64,000 nt of DNA from JAHJQZ01 sp963675235 (lineage in GTDB: Bacteria; Pseudomonadota; Alphaproteobacteria; Rhizobiales; Devosiaceae), in contig CAXXFU010000005.1 of assembly GCA_963675235.2 (NCBI GenBank), positions 248,001-312,000 of the forward strand. Direction: 5' to 3'. Below the pieces are notes generated by a model. That model was not told where the DNA came from. It did not search any database and saw only the letters and a program-made list of their open reading frames with translations. Each line of letters opens with the position of its first letter. Position 1 is the stretch's first letter. Made by a program: the position numbers and the translations under genes. This document shows, piece after piece, positions 43,821 through 51,468 of the stretch.

Positions 43821-44926
43821 GCCGGCACCTCTTGGTTTGCGCCAAGGCGCGTGCCTTCGACCAGCGCCAGGATAGCGAGCGACTGGCCGTAGCCGGTCGG
43901 CTGGATCGGGATGTCGCGATAGTGCTGCAGGTCGTGGCCCATGCGCGTGCCGTAGCTGACGCCTTGGACGACGCCTCTGTCGTCGATGGCGCCCATGACA
44001 GCGTCGAGCGCCCTGACACCGGCCTGCCGCCATTCGGCCGGGCCGAGCCCGAGACGAGCTGCCTTCAGCAAACCATAGGCGAAACCGGCAGTTGCCGAAG
44101 TTTCCTCATAGCTCGATTCCTCATCGAGGAGCGTGCGCCACATACCGCTTTCGGTCTGGAGCGGCAGCAGTGCCGCGATCTGGTCCTGCAGCACCTCGGT
44201 GAGGTATCCCTTGACCGACGGACTGAGTTCGGCGAGTTCGAACAGATCGACGATGCCGGCGGTGATCCAGGCATTGCCACGCGCCCAGCGGGCGTCGGCG
44301 AAATTGTTGCGGCCTGCGAAGGTCCAGCCATGGAACCACAGGCCCGTCGCCCGGTCGGCGAGGAAATGGGTGTGGATGAGGAACTGCCGTTCGGCTTCCT
44401 CGACCAGCTCACGCCGTCCGCTCGCCTGGCCATAGGCAGCAAGGAACAACGCCACCATGTAGAGCGTGTCGTCCCAGAGCTCGCCGTCGTTGATCTTGTC
44501 GGAAACATCGTGCTGGAAGCCGCGATAGAGCGTGCGCGCGCCTTCGGTCATCACCCGGTCGGCCCATTGATCAAGGGCTGCGGCGAGAGCGGCATCACCG
44601 GTCTTCTGCCAGTAAAGGGTTGCCGCCAGCATCGGTGCGGTGGTGTTGACGTTGAGCCTGGGCAAGCCACGGGCCAGCGCCCGCCTGTACCAGTCACCGA
44701 TCAGCTGGCCGAGCGCGTCATCGTAGCCGCGTGCCTTCCACAACTGTGCCAGCCCGAACAGGCCGACGCCCTGCGGCCATTCCCAGGAATCGAAACTGAT
44801 GTAGTCGCCGGCGCTGCCGTCGAGATTGGGCTCGTCGAAGCGCCCCTCGTCGCTGAGGGCGGTCAATCCCGCCACCAGTCGATCAAGCACAGCCTGCATC
44901 CGCGCGTGCGGGGCCGGTTCGGACAT
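43817..44926 (-). CDS. GH105-family unsaturated glycuronyl/rhamnogalacturonyl hydrolase
   Basis: 369 residues folding as an alpha/alpha toroid. It cleaves the unsaturated galacturonate from the end of oligomers made by pectate or rhamnogalacturonan lyases. GH105 signatures: SWEWPQGVGLFGLAQLW, ELWDDTLYMVALFLAAYG with the catalytic-region Asp, GWTFAGRNNFADARWARGNA, and SSYEETSATAGFAYGLLKA. No signal peptide, so it acts in the cytoplasm after import. ATG 44926 follows AGGAGGAG. It is the first gene of the operon running to 36092 and is divergent from a LacI regulator. Confidence 0.9.
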   Translation of the reverse strand: MSEPAPHARMQAVLDRLVAGLTALSDEGRFDEPNLDGSAGDYISFDSWEWPQGVGLFGLAQLWKARGYDDALGQLIGDWYRRALARGLPRLNVNTTAPMLAATLYWQKTGDAALAAALDQWADRVMTEGARTLYRGFQHDVSDKINDGELWDDTLYMVALFLAAYGQASGRRELVEEAERQFLIHTHFLADRATGLWFHGWTFAGRNNFADARWARGNAWITAGIVDLFELAELSPSVKGYLTEVLQDQIAALLPLQTESGMWRTLLDEESSYEETSATAGFAYGLLKAARLGLGPAEWRQAGVRALDAVMGAIDDRGVVQGVSYGTRMGHDLQHYRDIPIQPTGYGQSLAILALVEGTRLGANQEVPA

Positions 44927-44971
44927 GAGCAATCTCCTCCTGCGACCATGAATGCAACATGCAAAAGATTG

Positions 44972-44993
44972 TGCAAGATGTAATTTTCTTGCA
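44972..44993. promoter_or_regulatory. Inverted repeat TGCAAGA/TCTTGCA, likely operator of the pectin operon
   Basis: TGCAAGA (44972-44978) and TCTTGCA (44987-44993) are exact complements spaced by 8 nt. Two additional ATGCAA elements lie just left (44952-44965). The site is between the divergent GH105 and LacI genes. Binding by the adjacent LacI protein is inference. Confidence 0.6.
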
Positions 44994-45023
44994 TATTCGC
45001 CACGTCTTCCACGGGGGCGATTC

Positions 45024-46049
45024 ATGTCCAAACGCGCACGCATCAGCGATATCGCCCAAAGGCTCGGCGTTTCCACAGCCACCGTTTCACGAGCGATTTC
45101 GGGCAAGGGCTATGTACGCGAAGACCTTGGTGAACGCATACGCGCAACGGCACGCGAACTCGGCTATGCCATGCCGGAAAGCCTTGTCGACCAGAGGGTT
45201 ATGCTGGTTGTCTCACACGAGGCGATGATCGATTTCGAACGCAGCCAGTTCACCATGTATGTGCTCGAAGGGCTGAAGGACAGGGCGGCGGAGCGCGGCA
45301 TCGCCATCGAGCATCACGCCTTCCGCACCGAAGACGGCCTCGACGATCTGGCCGTTCTTGCCGAGGCCGACGATCTCGTCGGCATGCTGTTCCTGACCGT
45401 CGACGACACGATTCTCAAGACGGCGCGGGCGCTGAGGTGTCCGGTCGTTCTGGTTAATTCCGACGACCCGGAAATGCGGCTGAGTTCGGTGACGCCGTGC
45501 AACCGTTCGGCGGCGGCAATGGCGGCCCGGCATCTCGTTGATCTCGGCCACGAGCGTATTGCCTTTGTCACCAAGCCCGGACGGCGCACTATCCAGCGCC
45601 GGCTCGAAGGCCTGCGCGACGTTCTCGACGGCACGGGAGAAACGCCGCTGGTCATCGAGGCCGAGGACTGGACCGTGCAGGCGGCGCAGGAGGCGGTGAC
45701 CCGGGCTCTGGCCGATGGCGGCGATTTTACCGCCATCGTCGCCGCCGGCGACATTCTGGCGGCGGGTGCCCTGCATGCCCTGCACGAGAACGGTCTCAAC
45801 GTGCCCGAGGACATCTCGGTCATCGGCATCGACGGCCTGCCGCAGGGCGCCTATCTGTCGCCGGCGCTGACCACGGTCACCATTCCGATGCACGATATCG
45901 GCGCCTTCTCGCTCGACCTGTTGTGCAACACCGCCGAACTGCGCGGCACCAACCGCGCCATGCCCCTCAGTCGCATCGAACTGGCCTGTCGGCTGACGCC
46001 GCGCGCGTCAACCGGCCCGTGTCGCGTCAGCCAGTCCGAGCCTGCCTAG
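45024..46049 (+). CDS. LacI-family regulator of the pectin operon
   Basis: 341 residues: HTH ARISDIAQRLGVSTATVSRA, an effector domain that departs somewhat from the standard (MLVVSHEAMIDFERSQFTMY, HLVDLGHERIAFVTKPGRR, VIGIDGLPQGAYLSPALTTV). It probably responds to a ketodeoxyuronate or an unsaturated disaccharide and represses the divergent operon 44926-36092. ATG 45024 was chosen for the HTH position and GGGGG upstream. Its TAG stop overlaps the TAG stop of the convergent esterase gene through a shared CTAG. Confidence 0.87.
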   Translation: MSKRARISDIAQRLGVSTATVSRAISGKGYVREDLGERIRATARELGYAMPESLVDQRVMLVVSHEAMIDFERSQFTMYVLEGLKDRAAERGIAIEHHAFRTEDGLDDLAVLAEADDLVGMLFLTVDDTILKTARALRCPVVLVNSDDPEMRLSSVTPCNRSAAAMAARHLVDLGHERIAFVTKPGRRTIQRRLEGLRDVLDGTGETPLVIEAEDWTVQAAQEAVTRALADGGDFTAIVAAGDILAAGALHALHENGLNVPEDISVIGIDGLPQGAYLSPALTTVTIPMHDIGAFSLDLLCNTAELRGTNRAMPLSRIELACRLTPRASTGPCRVSQSEPA

Positions 46050-46987
46050 ATCGCTGCAGCCCCCGCCTTGAGATGAGCTGCAAAGAACCGCAGCACGGCG
46101 GCGCGGATGGCCGGTGTTTCTTCGTGGCCGCTGTCCAGTTCGATCAGCACCTCTAGGTTCTGCGTCGCATTAGCGGCTTGATAGGCGGCGCGCGTATCGA
46201 CAAGCGCGCGCTCGATCGCTTCGGGCGGGGTCAGTGGATCCTTTGCCCCCAGCCCTATGAATTGCGGACGTGGTGCGATCAATCCGGCGATCTCGCCATT
46301 GCTGGCCAGATCGAGTAGGCCCGGGATGGTGAGATAGATGCCATGGCCTTCATGGGCGCCGGTTTTGATCATCTCGTCGAAATCGGCGTAGCAGCACAGA
46401 TGGGCCACGGCAAACAGGCGCAGATCGACGGCCGCCAGCCAGTAGGAATAGGTCGCGCCCATCGAAATGCCGAAGGCCCCGATACGCCCGGCATCGACAT
46501 CAGGCCGGCTGGCGAGATAGTCGAGCGCCGAGCTGAGCTCACCGAGCATTTGCCCGGCAAGCGAACGCCCGTGCCAGAGCCGTGCTTTGGCCAAGGCGCT
46601 TTCCGTCATCTGTTGCCGGGTGCCGAAGCACGGCAGGTCGATGGTCAGCGTCACGTAGCCGTTTTCGGCGAACAGCGGCCCGAGAGGCGACAGCAGTGCC
46701 GGGCGTCCATCGAGCAGTTCGTCGGCGCCGATGTCGTAGCGCCCGCCGTGTGCATGGATGTAAAGGAGCGCCGGCAAACGCTCGGCGACCTCGCGCGGCC
46801 GGGTGACATAGGCGCGGACCGCCTCCCCCGCCGCCGTTTCAAAGCGCAAGGTCTCGACGGTGCAGCCGTCGCGCTCCGCCAATTCCGTGGACTTCAGAAC
46901 CAGCGGGTGGCCGCCGATCTCGAAAGCAGCGGCCAGGGCGCGTTTCCCGTGTTCAGCTGTTTCGACATTCTGGCGTGGCGGGATCAC
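46046..46987 (-). CDS. Alpha/beta-hydrolase (dienelactone hydrolase/acetyl-esterase-like)
   Basis: 313 residues without a signal peptide. Catalytic triad candidates are Ser175 (GAFGISMGATYS), Asp250 (GLGAKDPLTPP) and His288 (ELDSGHEETP); the oxyanion region is YIHAHGGRYDIG. The size and core are like the acetyl-xylan/cephalosporin esterase and DLH-type families. Beside a pectin operon it may remove acetyl groups from imported galacturonides, but this is inference. GTG 46987 has GGAGG upstream. Confidence 0.8.
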   Translation of the reverse strand: MIPPRQNVETAEHGKRALAAAFEIGGHPLVLKSTELAERDGCTVETLRFETAAGEAVRAYVTRPREVAERLPALLYIHAHGGRYDIGADELLDGRPALLSPLGPLFAENGYVTLTIDLPCFGTRQQMTESALAKARLWHGRSLAGQMLGELSSALDYLASRPDVDAGRIGAFGISMGATYSYWLAAVDLRLFAVAHLCCYADFDEMIKTGAHEGHGIYLTIPGLLDLASNGEIAGLIAPRPQFIGLGAKDPLTPPEAIERALVDTRAAYQAANATQNLEVLIELDSGHEETPAIRAAVLRFFAAHLKAGAAAI

Positions 46988-47250
46988 AGGTCACTTGCCT
47001 CCGGGCGATGGGTTCTGGCTGCGCCCGGTCATGCCGGGAGCGTGTCAATGCATGGCACCGCCGTGCCGGCGATGCAATCGCGCCAGTATCCGTTTTCGGT
47101 GACAAAGTATGACAAGGCTGTCGCAATGGAGCCGCCCGCGGCTGGTGGATTTGTCCCCAGTCACACAACTGCAATCAAATCGCCAAGAATGTGAAATGCG
47201 GCACGGATAGGTCTCGCCCACTCCACAACGTGACAGGGACCTTTACCATC
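46988..47250. other. Divergent region between the esterase gene and ugpB
   Basis: 263 nt with promoters for both directions expected. Two TTGTCA boxes occur on the minus strand at 47099-47117 but are 10 bp apart, not the 11 bp of a Pho box. No palindrome or small gene stands out. Confidence 0.4.
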
Positions 47251-48564
47251 ATGATCAAACGGATTCTTGCTGCCAGCCTGATGCTGTCGGCCTCCGCCAC
47301 CTCGGCCTTTGCCGCCACCGAAGTCACCTGGTGGCACGCCATGGGCGGCGAACTCGGCACCAAGCTCGAGGAAATCGTTGCCGGCTACAATGCCAGCCAG
47401 TCCGAGTATAAGGTCACGCCGATCTACAAGGGCTCCTATGCCGAGACCATGACGGCCGCCATCGCCGCCTTCCGCGCCGGCGAGCAGCCCGACATCGTGC
47501 AGGTCTTCGAGGTCGGCACCGGCACCATGATGGCCGCCGCAGGCGCCGTCTACCCGGTCTACCAGCTGATGGCCGACACCAATACCGAATTCGATCCCGC
47601 CGGCTTCCTGTCCGCGGTCGTCGGCTATTACACCGACACCGAAGGCCACATGCTTTCGATGCCGTTCAACTCCTCGACCCCGATCCTTTATTACAACAAG
47701 GACGTGTTCGCGAAGGCCGGTCTCGATCCGGAAATGCCCCCCAAGACCTGGGAAGACGTCGAAGCCTATTCCAACAAGATCATGGAAAGCGGCGCGGCGC
47801 GCTGCGGTTTCACCTCCGGCTGGATTTCCTGGGTGCAGCTCGAGAATTTCTCGGCCTGGCACAACCAGCAGATCGGCACGCTCGAGAACGGCTTCGGCGG
47901 TCTCGGCACCGAAATGACCCTCAGCGGTCCGCTGCAGACCCGTCACTGGGAGAACCTGAAGAAGTGGCAGGACTCGGGCGTGTTCGAATATGGCGGCCCG
48001 GTCGGCGGTTCCGATGCGCCGCCGAAGTTCTATGCCCAGGAATGCGCGATGTACATGAACTCCTCGGCCTCGCGCGCCGGTGTCATCGCCAATGCCAAGG
48101 ATTTCGAAGTCGGCTACGGCATGCTGCCGCACTACGCCGATACCGCGCCGCAGAACTCGATCATCGGTGGCGCCACCCTGTGGGTGCTTCAGGGCAAGCC
48201 GGCAGAGGAATACAAGGGCGTGGCGGACTTCTTCCACTACCTGAGCTCGCCTGAGGTCCAGGCCGACTGGCATCAGTTCTCGGGCTATCTGCCAATCACG
48301 CAGGCGGCCTATGAACTTGGCCAGAGCCAGGGCTACTACGCTGCCAATCCGGGTTCGGACGTGGCCATCAAGCAGATCACGCTCAATGCGCCGACGCCCA
48401 ATTCCAAGGGCCTGCGTTTCGGCAACTACGTGCAGATCCGCGATATCATCGACGACGAGTTCCAGAACCTGCTGAACGGCTCGAAGTCGGCCAAGGAAGC
48501 GCTCGACGCCGTCGACGCCCGCGGCAACGAGCTGATCCGCGAATTCGAAGCGGCCAACTCCTAG
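47251..48564 (+). CDS. ugpB: sn-glycerol-3-phosphate (UgpB-like) ABC transporter substrate-binding protein
   Basis: 437 residues. Signal peptide 1-21 (cleavage at AFA-A), then EVTWWHAMGGELGTKLEEIV, the diagnostic UgpB beginning, followed by YKGSYAETMTAAIAAFRAGE, SMPFNSSTPILYYNKDVFAK, IIGGATLWVLQGKP and LRFGNYVQIRDIIDDEFQNL. UgpB binds glycerol-3-phosphate and glycerophosphodiesters in the periplasm. It is the first gene of ugpBAEC. ATG 47251 is chosen for the signal peptide. The nearby GH94 gene raises the possibility of a different glycoside ligand. Confidence 0.88.
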   Translation: MIKRILAASLMLSASATSAFAATEVTWWHAMGGELGTKLEEIVAGYNASQSEYKVTPIYKGSYAETMTAAIAAFRAGEQPDIVQVFEVGTGTMMAAAGAVYPVYQLMADTNTEFDPAGFLSAVVGYYTDTEGHMLSMPFNSSTPILYYNKDVFAKAGLDPEMPPKTWEDVEAYSNKIMESGAARCGFTSGWISWVQLENFSAWHNQQIGTLENGFGGLGTEMTLSGPLQTRHWENLKKWQDSGVFEYGGPVGGSDAPPKFYAQECAMYMNSSASRAGVIANAKDFEVGYGMLPHYADTAPQNSIIGGATLWVLQGKPAEEYKGVADFFHYLSSPEVQADWHQFSGYLPITQAAYELGQSQGYYAANPGSDVAIKQITLNAPTPNSKGLRFGNYVQIRDIIDDEFQNLLNGSKSAKEALDAVDARGNELIREFEAANS

Positions 48565-48575
48565 TTCCCTTACGA

Positions 48576-48610
48576 CCGGAAGACCCGGGTAACCTGCCCG
48601 GGCCTTCCGG
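48576..48610 (+). other. Intercistronic hairpin between ugpB and ugpA
   Basis: CCGGAAG...CCCGGG pairs with CCCGGG...TTCCGG across a 7-nt loop. It starts 11 nt after the ugpB stop and has no T-run. Such hairpins commonly protect the binding-protein message and lower expression of the permease genes. Confidence 0.65.
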
Positions 48611-48636
48611 CTCCGCCGTTCACGAGTTTCTTGTCC

Positions 48637-49521
48637 ATGCAGACCAAACGCACGGTCTTCGGCAGTCCCGTCCTGCCCTATCTGCTCATTCTTCCGCAGA
48701 TGGCGATCACCATCGTCTTCTTTCTCTGGCCGGCTGGACAGGCGCTCTGGCAATCGTTCCTGCGTCAGGACCCGTTCGGGCTGAAGACGACCTTCGTCTA
48801 TTTCGCCAACTACCAGAAGCTGTTCGCCGATCCCCATTATCTCTATTCGCTGCAGGTTACGGCCGTCTTCGCCCTCAGCGTTGCGGTGGTGTCCATCGGC
48901 GTCGCGCTGATCCTTGCCGTCGCCGCCGACCGCATGATCAAGAGCGCCCAGACCTACACGACGCTGCTGGTGTGGCCCTATGCCGTGGCGCCGGCCGTGG
49001 CTGGCGTCATGTGGTGGTTCATGTTCAACCCGACCATCGGCATCCTGAGCTACCTGCTCAGGGGTCTCGGCTATAACTGGAACCACTCGCTCAACACCAC
49101 CGATGCCATGATCCTTGTCGTCGTCGCGGCGAGCTGGAAGCAGATTTCCTACAATTTCCTGTTCTTTCTGGCCGGGCTGCAGTCTATCCCCGCCTCGCTG
49201 ATCGAGGCGGCGGCCATCGACAGCGCCGGGCCGGTCAAGCGCTTCTTCACAATCGTGCTGCCGCTGCTGTCGCCAACAACGTTCTTCCTGGCCGTCGTCA
49301 ACCTCGTCTACGCCATGTTCGACACCTTCGCGGTGATCCATGCCACCACCCAGGGCGGCCCGTCGCAATCGACCAACATCCTTGTCTACAAGGTGTTCCA
49401 GGATGGTTTCATCGGTTTGAAGATCGGCCCGTCGGCGGCTCAGTCCGTCGTCCTGATGATCATCGTCATCGCGCTCACCGTCATCCAGTTCCGCTGGGTC
49501 GAACGGCACGTCGAATACTGA
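48637..49521 (+). CDS. ugpA: sn-glycerol-3-phosphate ABC transporter permease UgpA
   Basis: 294 residues, six membrane segments. UgpA features: PYLLILPQMAITIVFFLWPA, VWPYAVAPAVAGVMWWFMFN, the EAA loop EAAAIDSAGPVKRFFTIVLP and THGG-like HATTQGGPSQSTNILVYKV. Pairs with UgpE in the inner membrane. ATG 48637 is preferred over an in-frame TTG two codons earlier. It lies downstream of the ugpB-ugpA hairpin. Confidence 0.9.
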   Translation: MQTKRTVFGSPVLPYLLILPQMAITIVFFLWPAGQALWQSFLRQDPFGLKTTFVYFANYQKLFADPHYLYSLQVTAVFALSVAVVSIGVALILAVAADRMIKSAQTYTTLLVWPYAVAPAVAGVMWWFMFNPTIGILSYLLRGLGYNWNHSLNTTDAMILVVVAASWKQISYNFLFFLAGLQSIPASLIEAAAIDSAGPVKRFFTIVLPLLSPTTFFLAVVNLVYAMFDTFAVIHATTQGGPSQSTNILVYKVFQDGFIGLKIGPSAAQSVVLMIIVIALTVIQFRWVERHVEY

Positions 49522-49532
49522 GGAGAGCTTCG

Positions 49533-50381
49533 ATGGTCGAAAACCGCCCCTGGCTCAACATCTTCTCACATCTCGTTCTCATCCTCGGCGTCCTCGCCGT
49601 CGCCTTCCCCGTCTATCTGGCGGTGATCGCATCGACGCACGGACCGAACGATTTCATGAGCGGCGTCATGCCGGTACTGCCCGGCCCGCACGCGCTCGAT
49701 AACTACTGGCACATGCTCTCCGAAGGCGTGTCGACCTCCGGCGCGCCGCCGCTGTGGCGGATGATGCTCAATTCCCTGGTCATGGCGCTGATGATCGCGA
49801 TCGGCAAGATCATCATCTCGATCCTGTCGGCCTATGCCATCGTCTATTTCCGCTTTCCGCTGCGCGGCCTGGCGTTCTGGCTGATCTTCATCACCCTGAT
49901 GCTGCCGGTCGAAGTCCGCATCATCCCGACCTTCCAGGTCGTCGCCGATCTCAAGCTGCTGAATTCCTATGCCGGCCTGTCCATCCCGCTCATCGCTTCG
50001 GCGACGGCGACGTTCCTGTTCCGCCAGTTCTTCCTGACGGTACCGGACGAGCTGACCGAGGCGGCGCGGGTCGACGGCGCGACGGCGATGAAGTTCTTCA
50101 AGGACATCCTCTTGCCGCTGAGCCGGACCAATATCGCGGCGCTTTTCGTGATCCTGTTCATCTACGGGTGGAACCAGTATCTCTGGCCGCTCCTGATCAC
50201 CACCGATCCGCAATACTACACCGTCGTCATGGGCATCAAACGCATGGCCGACGTCGCCGACGCCGTACCGCAATGGAACGTCGTCATGGCGACCGTGGTC
50301 CTGGCCATGCTGCCGCCAGTGGTCGTTGTCATTGCGATGCAGAGGCTTTTCGTCAAAGGCCTCGTCGAAACGGAGAAATAA
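49533..50381 (+). CDS. ugpE: sn-glycerol-3-phosphate ABC transporter permease UgpE
   Basis: 282 residues: HLVLILGVLAVAFPVYLAVI, FMSGVMPVLPGPHALDNYWH, VEVRIIPTFQVVADLKLLNS and the EAA loop EAARVDGATAMKFFKDILLP are UgpE hallmarks. Six membrane segments. ATG 49533 follows GAGGAG and lies 11 nt after ugpA; ugpC starts 1 nt after its stop. Cotranscription is evident from spacing. Confidence 0.92.
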   Translation: MVENRPWLNIFSHLVLILGVLAVAFPVYLAVIASTHGPNDFMSGVMPVLPGPHALDNYWHMLSEGVSTSGAPPLWRMMLNSLVMALMIAIGKIIISILSAYAIVYFRFPLRGLAFWLIFITLMLPVEVRIIPTFQVVADLKLLNSYAGLSIPLIASATATFLFRQFFLTVPDELTEAARVDGATAMKFFKDILLPLSRTNIAALFVILFIYGWNQYLWPLLITTDPQYYTVVMGIKRMADVADAVPQWNVVMATVVLAMLPPVVVVIAMQRLFVKGLVETEK

Positions 50382-50382
50382 A

Positions 50383-51441
50383 ATGGCTGAGATCGAACTC
50401 AAAGCCGTCCGAAAGATCTATCCGGGCGGGGTCGAAGCCGTCAAAGGCGTCGATCTCGGCATCGCCGATGGCGAATTCATCGTGCTGGTCGGCCCGTCCG
50501 GCTGCGGCAAGTCCACCCTCTTGCGCATGGTCGCCGGCCTCGAACGCATCACCGAGGGCGAAGTGACGATCGGCGACCGTCTGGTCAACGATCTCGAACC
50601 CATGCAGCGCGACATCGCCATGGTGTTCCAGAACTATGCGCTTTACCCGCACATGACGGTGTTCCAGAACCTCGCCTATGGCCTCAAGAACCAGGGCCGG
50701 CCGAAGGACGAGATCGAGCGCCGCATCGCCGAGGCCTCGAAGATCCTCGAGCTCGACCCCTATCTCGACCGCAAGCCGCGCGCCCTCAGCGGCGGCCAGC
50801 GTCAGCGCGTTGCCATGGGGCGCGCCATCGTGCGCGAACCGGCGGCGTTCCTGTTCGACGAGCCGCTCTCCAATCTCGACGCCAAGCTGCGCGTTCAGAT
50901 GCGCGGCGAGATCAAGAAGCTGCAGCGCCGGCTCGGCACGACCTCGATCTACGTCACCCACGACCAGCTCGAGGCGATGACGCTGGCCGACCGGCTGGTC
51001 GTGCTCAATGGTGGCAATATCGAGCAGGTTGGCACCCCGCTCGAGGTCTATCACCGCCCGGCCACGAAATTCGTCGCCAGCTTCATCGGCTCGCCGGCGA
51101 TGAATCTCGTCGACGCCCGCCACGACAACGGCACGGCCCACATCGGCGCGGACATCCACATCAAGCTTGCCACGCCCCTCGGGAACGTGGCGCGCGTGAC
51201 CCTCGGATTGCGCCCCGAGGACCTGGTACCCGTCGCTGCAGGGAGTGATGGCGCCGTGCCGCTCAGGATCGATTACGTCGAGGAGCTTGGCGCCCAGCGC
51301 CTTGTCCACGGCCATGTCATCGACCAGCCCCTCGTCGCCGCCATCCCGGCCAGCCACGAGCTGTCCGACGTGCTCCATGTCAGGCACAACGCCTCTGCCC
51401 TGCACCTGTTCGACATCGACAGCGGCAAGCGCCTCAACTGA
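50383..51441 (+). CDS. ugpC: sn-glycerol-3-phosphate ABC transporter ATP-binding protein UgpC
   Basis: 352 residues: IELKAVRKIYPGGVEAVKGV at the start, Walker A GPSGCGKST, MVFQNYALYPHMTV, LSGGQRQRVAMGRAIVR, LFDEPLSNLDAKLR and YVTHDQLEAMTLADRL, then a TOBE domain. The YPGG...A-K-G-V opening is typical of UgpC. It ends the ugp operon and converges on the GH94 gene with 27 nt between stops. Confidence 0.92.
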   Translation: MAEIELKAVRKIYPGGVEAVKGVDLGIADGEFIVLVGPSGCGKSTLLRMVAGLERITEGEVTIGDRLVNDLEPMQRDIAMVFQNYALYPHMTVFQNLAYGLKNQGRPKDEIERRIAEASKILELDPYLDRKPRALSGGQRQRVAMGRAIVREPAAFLFDEPLSNLDAKLRVQMRGEIKKLQRRLGTTSIYVTHDQLEAMTLADRLVVLNGGNIEQVGTPLEVYHRPATKFVASFIGSPAMNLVDARHDNGTAHIGADIHIKLATPLGNVARVTLGLRPEDLVPVAAGSDGAVPLRIDYVEELGAQRLVHGHVIDQPLVAAIPASHELSDVLHVRHNASALHLFDIDSGKRLN

Positions 51442-51468
51442 GGCCGATGGGTGGCACGGTCGTCAGGC

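Noticed and set aside
42186..43892. Open frame of 568 codons on the plus strand over kduI and the 818-residue gene
   Set aside because: Antisense shadow. The minus-strand frames are coupled through overlaps and ribosome sites and KduI is certain.
47099..47117. Pho-box-like pair of TTGTCA elements upstream of ugpB
   Set aside because: The two boxes are 10 bp apart rather than 11 and are on the strand opposite to ugp transcription; not enough to claim PhoB control.
47161..49509. Long open frame of about 780 codons on the minus strand across ugpB and ugpA
   Set aside because: Same codon-shadow composition; ugpB and ugpA on the other strand have signal peptide, membrane segments and family motifs.
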